A stretch of 6,910 nucleotides of DNA from positions 1 to 6,910 of the forward strand of contig JADZBY010000348.1 of assembly GCA_020851855.1 (NCBI GenBank). The letters are read 5' to 3'. This document shows positions 1 through 5,875 of this stretch, piece after piece. The notes under the pieces were generated by a model. It made no database searches, was not told the origin of the DNA, and saw only the letters and a list, made by a program, of their open reading frames with translations. Source of the stretch: Anaerolineae bacterium (GTDB lineage: Bacteria > Chloroflexota > Anaerolineae > Aggregatilineales > UBA2796). The position numbers were made by a program, and so were the translations under genes. How positions within the stretch are numbered: position 1 is the first letter of the stretch; each line of letters begins with the position of its first letter.

Positions 1-347
1 CGCGACGCCGGCAGGCCGTGTTGCGCCCAGCGGCGGGCGGTGATGTTCAGCGTTTGCGGCGAATCGCTGGCCAGAAAAAGGCAGATGGGCCGATCCAGGG
101 CGGCGATGGCCTGCATGACGGGCGCGATCTGGCCCGCATGAGACAACGGGCCGGGAAAGACGTTGAAGCCCACGAAAAACGCCTCGGCGGGCATGCCCAG
201 CGCGGCGCGCACCTCGTCACGGGCAGGCGACGGCGGAAAGAGCCACCCGACGAGGGTGTTCACGGCAGACCGTCCGGCTGGACCCGCCGTCATGTTGGCC
301 GGGCGCTCAGGCTCCACGCAAGCCCCTCGGTTGTGATCGAGATTCAC
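1..347 (-). CDS. Glycosyltransferase-like protein, partial (runs off left edge), apparently lacking the N-terminal GT-B domain
   Basis: A partial reading frame on the minus strand, with 115 codons visible before it leaves the window at position 1. I place the start at GTG 347-345, which overlaps the TGA of the upstream glycosyltransferase; ATG 293-291 is the alternative, and neither has a clear Shine-Dalgarno. From about residue 30 the product resembles the hinge and start of a GT-B C-terminal domain. There is a linker (NTLVGWLFPP), then RDEVRAALGMPAEAFFVGFN, which matches the 'R..LG.P.DAFVVGY.G' segment at the same place in the neighbouring enzyme, then a helix and a second strand (RPICLFLAS). 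The N-terminal domain that would bind the acceptor is absent: the same frame meets a stop at 479-477, and the upstream sequence is occupied by the complete neighbouring gene. It may be a remnant of a truncated glycosyltransferase, a single-domain protein, or an unusual family. The family call rests on a short stretch and is moderate. Confidence 0.6.
   Translation of the reverse strand, partial: MNLDHNRGACVEPERPANMTAGPAGRSAVNTLVGWLFPPSPARDEVRAALGMPAEAFFVGFNVFPGPLSHAGQIAPVMQAIAALDRPICLFLASDSPQTLNITARRWAQHGLPAS
344..347 (-). other. GTGA stop/start overlap (candidate translational coupling)
   Basis: Read on the minus strand, the TGA stop of the complete glycosyltransferase (346-344) overlaps a GTG codon (347-345) that opens the frame of the next gene. 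Four-base overlaps of this type are common in bacterial operons where ribosomes re-initiate. There is no convincing Shine-Dalgarno before this GTG, which fits coupling but does not prove that this GTG is used instead of ATG 293-291. Confidence 0.45.
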
Positions 348-1549
348 GACGTTGACGTTGGTGTGGGCGCGGCCAGTGACCGCCACGCATCCAGGATTCG
401 CGCGGCGCGCGCCGTCCAGGTGAAGTGCGCCGACTCGGCGTTCGCCGCTGCGCCGAGGCGCGCCACGAGTCCCCGATCATCGTACAACCGGCGGAGCGCC
501 CCGGCAAGCGCGTCGGCGTCGCCGGGCGGAACGAGCAGCGCGTTGTCGCCGTCGCGCAGCACCTCGCGCACGGACGGCAGATCGCTGGCCAGAATCGCAC
601 AGCCCGCCGCCATGTACTCGAACAGCTTGAGCGGCGACGCATCGTAGGCGAAGTGCGGCGTCCAGGGCAGCGTCATGGTCCCCACGTCAAAGGCGGCCAG
701 ATAGGCGGGCACGTCCGCGGCGGGCACGTCGCCGGGCGCGTGGAAATGCGAGTCGGGCAATCCCAGCGCGCGCCAGCGGTCGCGGAGCGCCTCGGCCATG
801 GTCTGCGGCCCGCCCACCAGCAGCACATGCAGGGGCCGCTCGGCGCGGGCGGCGGCTTCCACCAGCGTATCGACGCCCTTCGACATGCTCATCGTGTGCA
901 GCCGCCCGACATACCCGACCACGAAGGCGTCGGCGGGCAGGTGGAGCCGGGCGCGCGCTTCGCCTTTTGCCGGCATCCCCGCAAACCGCTCGGCGCGAAA
1001 ACCGTCATGCGCCACGAGCGCACGCGCCGCGCCCATCTCGCGCAGCGCGCCGGCCAGCGACTCCGTTACGGCGACCACCAGCCCGCAGCGCCGGGCGCAC
1101 GCCCGCTGAAGCCAGCGCCCCGGCCCGGATCGGGAGCGCTGGTGCGCCTCGTAGACCAGGGCGCGGCGCGGCTTGACCAGGCTGAGCAGGACGAGCGTCA
1201 GCACGTCGCGGCTGTAATACACATCGGCGCGGCGAACGAGCATCCACAGCCACAACGCGAGCGTGTAGGTCAGGGCTTGAATGGCGAACGCCAGCCGCGC
1301 CGAGACGCGCTCCAGCCAGGGGAACAGGTCCAGGCACGGCACGCGGCGCACTTCGAACGCCCGCGCCACGTTGTAATGCGCCCATACGTCGCGGACGCGC
1401 GCCAGTTCCGGCGTATTGATGCGCCGCGCGGCGAAGAGCGTGACGCGCGCCCCGGACGCCGCGAACGCCTCGCAGTTCTGCATGATCTGCAGGCCGTGCG
1501 CCTTCTCGGTCGGCAGGCGGATGTTGGCCAGATAATACAGGTCCGTCAT
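344..1549 (-). CDS. Family GT4-type (GT-B) glycosyltransferase
   Basis: A complete 401-residue protein, the usual length for a GT4 retaining glycosyltransferase, which moves a sugar from a nucleotide-sugar donor to an acceptor at the cytoplasmic face of the membrane. The N-terminal domain opens with a strand and the segment RLPTEKAHGLQIMQNCEAFA (11-30), a pattern typical of this group, then GARVTLFAARR. A hydrophobic stretch (about 86-105) and DVYYSRD (109-115) follow; this could dock to the membrane, but no signal peptide is seen. The C-terminal domain starts at FVVGYVGRLH (209-218), with SKG (223-225) in the donor loop. The signature SPLKLFEYMAAG (305-316) is followed by ASDLPSVREVL and by NALLVPPGD. 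The usual E-x7-E pair is present as D303-x7-E311, a conservative change of the first acid. Acceptor and donor cannot be read from the sequence; polysaccharide, glycolipid or protein glycosylation are all possible. A weak GGGG lies about 5-10 bases before ATG 1549-1547. The start is supported by the N-terminal match and by a promoter at 1602-1631. Confidence 0.9.
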   Translation of the reverse strand: MTDLYYLANIRLPTEKAHGLQIMQNCEAFAASGARVTLFAARRINTPELARVRDVWAHYNVARAFEVRRVPCLDLFPWLERVSARLAFAIQALTYTLALWLWMLVRRADVYYSRDVLTLVLLSLVKPRRALVYEAHQRSRSGPGRWLQRACARRCGLVVAVTESLAGALREMGAARALVAHDGFRAERFAGMPAKGEARARLHLPADAFVVGYVGRLHTMSMSKGVDTLVEAAARAERPLHVLLVGGPQTMAEALRDRWRALGLPDSHFHAPGDVPAADVPAYLAAFDVGTMTLPWTPHFAYDASPLKLFEYMAAGCAILASDLPSVREVLRDGDNALLVPPGDADALAGALRRLYDDRGLVARLGAAANAESAHFTWTARAARILDAWRSLAAPTPTSTS

Positions 1550-1601
1550 GAGCGCGCCCCATCTATATCACGAGCGACGACGCGGCGTCTCTCGATGCTT
1601 T

Positions 1602-1631
1602 ATTATCCCAGTCTGAACAAAATCCTGACAA
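1602..1631 (-). promoter_or_regulatory. Candidate sigma70-type promoter for the glycosyltransferase genes
   Basis: On the minus strand there is a -35 box TTGTCA (1631-1626, 5 of 6 to TTGACA), an 18-base spacer, and a -10 box GATAAT (1607-1602, 5 of 6 to TATAAT). Transcription would start near 1595 and give a leader of about 45 bases before ATG 1549. The stretch 1600-1640 is clearly more AT-rich than the genes around it. This is the best promoter match in the window, but it is a sequence match only. Confidence 0.55.
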
Positions 1632-1643
1632 AACCATGCCCGC

Positions 1644-1672
1644 TTGCGGAAAATCGCCGCTCGTAGCATAAT
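1644..1672 (+). promoter_or_regulatory. Candidate sigma70-type promoter for the TPR/Trp-motif gene
   Basis: On the plus strand there is a TTGCGG (1644-1649, 3 of 6), a 17-base spacer, and CATAAT (1667-1672, 5 of 6). The start would fall near 1679, leaving a leader of about 32 bases before ATG 1711. The -35 is weak and the -10 is good. It is back to back with the minus-strand promoter, with 12 bases between the two -35 boxes, so the two could compete or share a regulator. Confidence 0.4.
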
Positions 1673-1710
1673 GCGCGCCATCACGGTTCGGTGGATGGGC
1701 AGGCGCAGTC

Positions 1711-4700
1711 ATGGCAAATACGACGCTTCGGGCGTATCTCAATGACTTGAAGGCTCTGCTTGAGCGCGAGGCGCTTGAAGAAGTCATCGGCCATTGCCGC
1801 CACATCATTCAGCACTTCCCCAAGAACATCGAAGCCTACCGCACGTTGGGCAGCGCCCTGTTGGAGCGCGGTCGCCACGCCGAGGCCGCCGATGTTTTCC
1901 AGCGGGTGCTGGGCGCAGTCCCGGATGATTTTACCGCGCATGTCGGGCTTGGCAGCGCCTACGAAGAATCGAACGTCAAAGCGGCCATCTGGCATCTGGA
2001 GCGGGCGCTCGAACAGGAGCCGACGCACCAGGCGCTTCAGGACGAATTGAGCCGCCTGATCACCGTGCGCGACGGCGCAGCGCCCGCCAGTTTCCACCTG
2101 ACGCGCGGCGCGTTGGCGCGTGTGTATCTCAAGAGCCAGCTTTATAACCAGGCCATCATCGAGCTTCAAGCCGCGCTTCAGGAAAACAAAGAGCGCATCG
2201 ATCTGGCCGTGCTGCTGGCCCGCACGCTGTGGATGAGCGGCCACCCGGTCGAGGCGAGCGAGATCGCGCTGCAAATCCTGCGCACCTATCCTGACAACGT
2301 GGAAGCGAACCGCATCATGGCGGCGCTCTGGCTGGCGGCGGGCCGTCCGTCCGACGCCGAGCCGTTCATCGCGCGCCTGGAATTGCTCGATCCGTTCCTG
2401 GCCTGGGAAACGCTCCATCCCGACGGCACGCCCGTGCCGCGCGACGCCTTCCAGTTGCCCCGCCTTCAGTGGGACGCGCGCACCGCTGCCGCGATGGATG
2501 CCAGCCTGCCCGACTGGGTGTCCAGCATCGGCGACGTGTTCGAGGCGCAAGAAGAGGCCGCCTCAGCCTTCGCGCCCGGCGTTGGCCCCGTCGTCGCGCC
2601 GTGGTCCGATGACGCTTCACTCGATTTCAACGATGCGCTGACGCCCGCGACCAGCGCCGACGCGCTGCCCGACTGGCTCAACGACGTGGTTGAGCCGGCG
2701 GCGGAGCCGCCCTCGGTTCAGGCGTCCAGCCCGGTGGCCGAAGCATTTGCCGATTACACGCCCGACTGGCTGGATGATGACGAACCCCCCGCCATCACGG
2801 ACGTTTTCGACGCGATGGGCGGGCTGGCGGGTGATATGCCGGGCGGCGCACAGCGCCTTGAGGAAACGCTGGACTGGCTGCCCGCCGACTCCGGCCAACC
2901 GGCGAGCCAGGGCGCGACGGACCGATTGCCGCCGCTGGATGAGTTCGATATTTTCGCCGCGCCGACCCCGTCTGAAGCGCCGGCGGCGGATGACATCCCG
3001 CCCGATTTTGCCGAAGATGCCTTGTCGTGGCTGAGCACCGGGTCGCTTTCCGCCCAGGATGCCGCGCCCAGCAGTGCGCCATCCGCGCCGCGCGGCAGGC
3101 AGCCCGGTGAAACCGGCCCGCTGACCATGCTACCGCCGCCCACCGGCCCACTCGGCGCGCCGGCAGCGCCGCCCCAGGAGCCGGTCGAACCGCCGCCCAC
3201 GCCGCGCGACGACGACAGCCTGTCCTGGCTGCAAACCGCCAGCCTGCCCGCTCCTGACTCCGAAGCAGCGCCCGCCCTGGACTTCTCCGCCTTCGAGTCA
3301 GCACTCGAAGGGGCGAGCGGCGCGCCGCCGTGGTTTGATGAGGGCGCGTTGGGCGGACCAGCCGCCGCGTCGGGCGATGCGGACCAGGCGGAGATGGAGC
3401 CGGGCCTGGAAACCAGCGCCGAATTGCTGGGCGACATTGAGGAAGTCGCCGACCTGTGGGGCGCGCTGCCCGAACCGTCGGAGAGTTCGGCGCTGGTGGA
3501 CGCGACGCCGCCGTCCGAGGCGGATATGTCCTTTGATTCCGGCTGGCTGGATGATCTGGGCGTCGCCGCACCGACTTCCGCGCCGGAAGCGTCGCCGGGC
3601 GACCTCGCCGCCGAGCCGGACTTGCCGCTGGACTTCTCCGCGTTCGCCGCCGACCTGGGCGAGCCGCTTGACCTGGGCGACGTGACCGCCGCGCCGGGCG
3701 GCGACTGGCTGTCCGGGCTGGACGGCGCGCCTGGCGAGGGTCCGGGCGACACAGCGCCCGATCTGGACCTCGACGCCTGGACAGCGGGCGCGCCGCAGCC
3801 CGAAATCGCCCCCGGCTCGGAGATTCCCGGCTGGCTGAGCGAATTGCGGAGCGCCGACCAGCCCGCCGACGCGAGCGCCCGCGCCCCCGAAAGCGGCGCG
3901 CCGGTCGCCGAAACCGGTCCGGGCGCAGATGCGGCGTTTGGCGAAGAAATCTCGCTCGAATCGCTCGATCTGGGCTGGCTGCGGGGCGAAACGCCGCCGG
4001 CGCAGCCCGCTGAGGCTACGAGCGCGGCGAGCGCCGAATTTGACTCGCTCAGCGACCTGTTCCTGGATGAAGAGCCGGCGCACACGGTCAGCGCCGCCGA
4101 TCTGCCCGCGTTGGATGAAGAATCCGCTGTCGAGGGCGAGCAGGCCGACATGCTGTCCTGGATGCGGCAGGTGGGCATCTTGCAGGGGCAGCCGCAAGGG
4201 CAGCCCGAAGCGCCGGCAGGGCCGCCCGCCGATCAGCCCACCGCCGATCAGCCCATCGCCGAACTGCCGCTTGAGGCCGGGCCGCCGTCCGCGCCGGTCC
4301 CGGCAGAGGGCAGCGTCACGGAAGCCGACGTGCTCGCCTTTCTGCGCGATACCACCACGCCGGGCGTTGACCTGTACGCCCGCCTGAACGCGGAAGAAGC
4401 GGCACGGGCCGGCGGTCAGATGCCCGGTCAGCGCGAGCCAGAGCCAGAACCGCCCGCGCCCACCGTTTCCGCGCCGCTGCCCGACGTTCAGGAGCCGGTG
4501 CTTGAGGACGACTTCCTGGCCGCCTTTGAAGTGGGGGTGTCGTCTGCGCCGACGGGCACTGCCGCCGATGGCGACGACTGGCTCAGCACGCTGGGCCGTG
4601 AATCGGCAGCCGATGAGCCGCTTGGCGACGACTGGCTGTCCCAGATCAGCCGCCGCGCGCCGGCTGCGCCGCTCGAAGAGCCGCCGCCGGTCGAGCCGGT

Positions 4701-5724
4701 AAGCGAAGAACCGGCCCCGCCGCCCGCCCAGCCGTTGGAAGACGTGCCGCTCTGGCAGCGGCCCGCCGTGACGGCGTCGCTGGCCCAGGCGAGCGCGGCT
4801 ATGGACCTGTTCAGCGCCGAAGAGCCGCTCGTGTCCGAGGATGACATCCCGGCCTGGATGCGTGAGGCGGGCGACGAGCTGCTCGTTTCCCCCACCGATT
4901 CGACGCCCATCGCCGCCCAGGACGAACCCGGCGCGCGCGGGCTGCTCAACTTTACGCCGCAGGCCGATGCCGCGTCGCGTCCGCGCATGGACACCGGTAT
5001 TTTGGAGCCGGAACAAACGCCCGAATGGCTGGCCGCGCTGGCCACCGATGAAGACGCGGCCCCCGAAGCCGAATCGAGCATGGCGCAGGTGGAAGACGCC
5101 CAGCCCGACTGGCTTTCCGCCGCTGCGCCCGGCGAGATCGTGATCGATGAGATTGGGATCGACGAACTCGGGATCGCCGCCGCGCCGTCCACACCCGACG
5201 CCGTGGCCGAGCCTGAACCCGGCCCGGCGAGCCGTGGCGCGGGCAGCCGGGCGGGCCTGGGCATGGACTGGCTCGACAACGTCTTCCCGACGGGAGACAG
5301 CGCGGTGGATGAACCTGGCGAGCAGGTCGAAGCCGCCGACATGCCCGCCTGGATGCAGGAGATGGGGCTGACGCCGCCCGGCCAAAGCGCGGATGCGGGC
5401 AGCAGAGCGCCGTCCGGCCCCGCGCTGATACCGCTTGAGGAGCTTGACTTCTCGGCGCTGGAGCTTGGCGCGCCCGACTCCGGGCCGGTTGGTGAAGCCG
5501 ATCCGGCGCACGCCGCCGAGGCGTTCGACTTCCTGGCGGGCCTTGGCCCACCGCCCGGTGAGCCGGTTGCGAAAGCCGCCGATCTGGCCGATACTACGCA
5601 TGAAGCGGACGCCGCCGGACGGGAATCCGAGCCGCCTGCGCCATCCAGGCCAACCACCCGCTTCAGTTTCGACAAAGAGCCGGCCTGGAAACGTAAGCGT
5701 CACGGCTCAGATGGCGCACCTTGA
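1711..5724 (+). CDS. TPR protein with a very long acidic tail carrying about 20 Trp-Leu short motifs
   Basis: A complete 1337-residue protein with no signal peptide or membrane segment, so probably cytoplasmic. Residues 5-230 form about six TPR repeats (approximate bounds 5-38, 39-73, 74-106, 127-162, 163-196, 197-230). The clearest is 39-73, with A-Y-LG-L--G---EA---F---L--P spacing. TPR domains are protein-binding platforms. From about 240 to the end the chain is rich in Pro, Ala, Gly, Asp and Glu and looks disordered. A short motif with a central W recurs through it (W at 269, 322, 353, 389, 440, 506, 541, 612, 666, 708, 756, 817, 957, 975, 1015, 1049, 1106, 1134, 1187, 1214, 1326), usually as PDWL, SWL, DWL or PAWM after acidic residues. 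A second motif, LDFSAF or LDFSAL, occurs at 523, 640 and 1245. No lysine occurs between 160 and 1288 and the only cysteine is C29. The tail ends in RFSFDKEPAWKRKRHG. ATG 1711 is preceded by a weak GGGCAGG. The function is unknown; a scaffold or adaptor role is inference. The long open frames antisense to it are GC-driven shadows. Confidence 0.92.
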   Translation: MANTTLRAYLNDLKALLEREALEEVIGHCRHIIQHFPKNIEAYRTLGSALLERGRHAEAADVFQRVLGAVPDDFTAHVGLGSAYEESNVKAAIWHLERALEQEPTHQALQDELSRLITVRDGAAPASFHLTRGALARVYLKSQLYNQAIIELQAALQENKERIDLAVLLARTLWMSGHPVEASEIALQILRTYPDNVEANRIMAALWLAAGRPSDAEPFIARLELLDPFLAWETLHPDGTPVPRDAFQLPRLQWDARTAAAMDASLPDWVSSIGDVFEAQEEAASAFAPGVGPVVAPWSDDASLDFNDALTPATSADALPDWLNDVVEPAAEPPSVQASSPVAEAFADYTPDWLDDDEPPAITDVFDAMGGLAGDMPGGAQRLEETLDWLPADSGQPASQGATDRLPPLDEFDIFAAPTPSEAPAADDIPPDFAEDALSWLSTGSLSAQDAAPSSAPSAPRGRQPGETGPLTMLPPPTGPLGAPAAPPQEPVEPPPTPRDDDSLSWLQTASLPAPDSEAAPALDFSAFESALEGASGAPPWFDEGALGGPAAASGDADQAEMEPGLETSAELLGDIEEVADLWGALPEPSESSALVDATPPSEADMSFDSGWLDDLGVAAPTSAPEASPGDLAAEPDLPLDFSAFAADLGEPLDLGDVTAAPGGDWLSGLDGAPGEGPGDTAPDLDLDAWTAGAPQPEIAPGSEIPGWLSELRSADQPADASARAPESGAPVAETGPGADAAFGEEISLESLDLGWLRGETPPAQPAEATSAASAEFDSLSDLFLDEEPAHTVSAADLPALDEESAVEGEQADMLSWMRQVGILQGQPQGQPEAPAGPPADQPTADQPIAELPLEAGPPSAPVPAEGSVTEADVLAFLRDTTTPGVDLYARLNAEEAARAGGQMPGQREPEPEPPAPTVSAPLPDVQEPVLEDDFLAAFEVGVSSAPTGTAADGDDWLSTLGRESAADEPLGDDWLSQISRRAPAAPLEEPPPVEPVSEEPAPPPAQPLEDVPLWQRPAVTASLAQASAAMDLFSAEEPLVSEDDIPAWMREAGDELLVSPTDSTPIAAQDEPGARGLLNFTPQADAASRPRMDTGILEPEQTPEWLAALATDEDAAPEAESSMAQVEDAQPDWLSAAAPGEIVIDEIGIDELGIAAAPSTPDAVAEPEPGPASRGAGSRAGLGMDWLDNVFPTGDSAVDEPGEQVEAADMPAWMQEMGLTPPGQSADAGSRAPSGPALIPLEELDFSALELGAPDSGPVGEADPAHAAEAFDFLAGLGPPPGEPVAKAADLADTTHEADAAGRESEPPAPSRPTTRFSFDKEPAWKRKRHGSDGAP
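2494..5700 (+). repeat. Dispersed Trp-Leu linear-motif array within the TPR protein
   Basis: In this coding stretch a motif of roughly 6-10 residues, acidic/Pro-x-W-[L/M]-x-x-[L/hydrophobic], recurs about 20 times with irregular spacing of 18 to 140 residues. Examples are PDWLNDVV (W322), PDWLDD (W353), SWLSTG (W440), GDWLSGL (W666), PGWLSEL (W708), DDWLSTL (W957), DDWLSQI (W975), PAWMREA (W1049), PEWLAAL (W1106), MDWLDNV (W1187) and PAWMQEM (W1214). Between motifs the sequence is not conserved. This is the pattern of repeated binding motifs in a flexible chain, not of a folded tandem repeat. Degenerate copies with F in place of W also occur (DVLAFLRD near 860, FDFLAGL near 1274). Confidence 0.8.
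4228..4257 (+). repeat. Short in-frame tandem repeat (two 15-bp units)
   Basis: Two adjacent 15-bp units (4228-4242 and 4243-4257) differ at one base and encode ADQPT-ADQPI. Just upstream, 4183-4206 is a degenerate 12-bp duplication encoding QGQP-QGQP. Both lie in a linker between Trp motifs and look like local slippage in disordered coding sequence. No function is suggested. Confidence 0.6.
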
Positions 5725-5736
5725 GCCGGACCGTGT

Positions 5737-5766
5737 TGCGCTGCCCTGCCTGTTTTGGCAAGCGCA
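5737..5766 (+). repeat. Imperfect inverted repeat after the TPR gene
   Basis: TGCGCTGCC (5737-5745) can pair with GGC-A-AGCGCA (5757-5766), giving a 9-bp stem with one bulged A and an 11-base loop. It begins 12 bases after the TGA of the TPR gene. No T-run follows, so it is not a textbook intrinsic terminator. It could slow or protect the transcript end, or be chance in GC-rich DNA. Confidence 0.25.
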
Positions 5767-5818
5767 GCGGCGTGCCCGGCTGGAAGCCGCCCGTGGGGTA
5801 TGTAGAAAGATGTTTGGC

Positions 5819-5835
5819 GATGAGCGCGGCTCATC
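5819..5835 (+). promoter_or_regulatory. Perfect 7-bp inverted repeat upstream of the MAWLE-repeat gene (candidate operator or hairpin)
   Basis: GATGAGC (5819-5825) and GCTCATC (5829-5835) are exact inverted copies around a GCG centre, about 40 bases before ATG 5876. A weak promoter-like pair surrounds it: TTGGCG (5814-5819) and TAGGAT (5839-5844), each 4 of 6, with a 19-base spacer. The palindrome would therefore sit between -35 and -10, as an operator does. It could equally form a small RNA hairpin in a read-through transcript. The promoter is a poor match and the reading is tentative. Confidence 0.35.
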
Positions 5836-5863
5836 CAATAGGATTTGAGTGCAGCAGGCGCAC

Positions 5864-5870
5864 GAAGGGG
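5864..5870 (+). promoter_or_regulatory. Ribosome binding site for the MAWLE-repeat gene
   Basis: GAAGGGG lies 5 bases before ATG 5876-5878 and is the best Shine-Dalgarno-like sequence in the window. It supports this ATG as the start, since no module sequence is encoded upstream of it. Confidence 0.6.
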
Positions 5871-5875
5871 ACACG

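Noticed and set aside
1571..1594. Palindrome-like sequence around GACGC-G-GCGTC near the expected minus-strand transcription start
   Set aside because: The inner arms are five bases with a one-base centre and the outer CGAG/CTCG arms are out of register. This is likely chance in GC-rich DNA.
425..1666. A 413-codon plus-strand open frame opposite the glycosyltransferase
   Set aside because: The product is His/Arg/Gln-rich without domain features, while the opposite strand encodes a clear GT4 enzyme.
1681..2550. A 289-codon minus-strand open frame opposite the TPR repeats
   Set aside because: The plus strand has well-formed TPR repeats here, and the minus product resembles nothing.
2754..4178. 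A 474-codon minus-strand open frame rich in Ser, Gly and Ala
   Set aside because: It is low complexity throughout, mirrors the acidic Pro/Ala coding strand, and overlaps another antisense frame. No start signal or family match was seen.
3298..5703. An 801-codon open frame on the minus strand opposite the TPR gene
   Set aside because: Its product is Arg/Gly-rich with no recognisable domain. It is the usual antisense shadow of a GC-rich gene, and the plus-strand frame has TPR repeats and conserved motifs.
5737..5766. Intrinsic terminator after the TPR gene
   Set aside because: A stem is possible but no T-run follows it; kept only as an inverted repeat.
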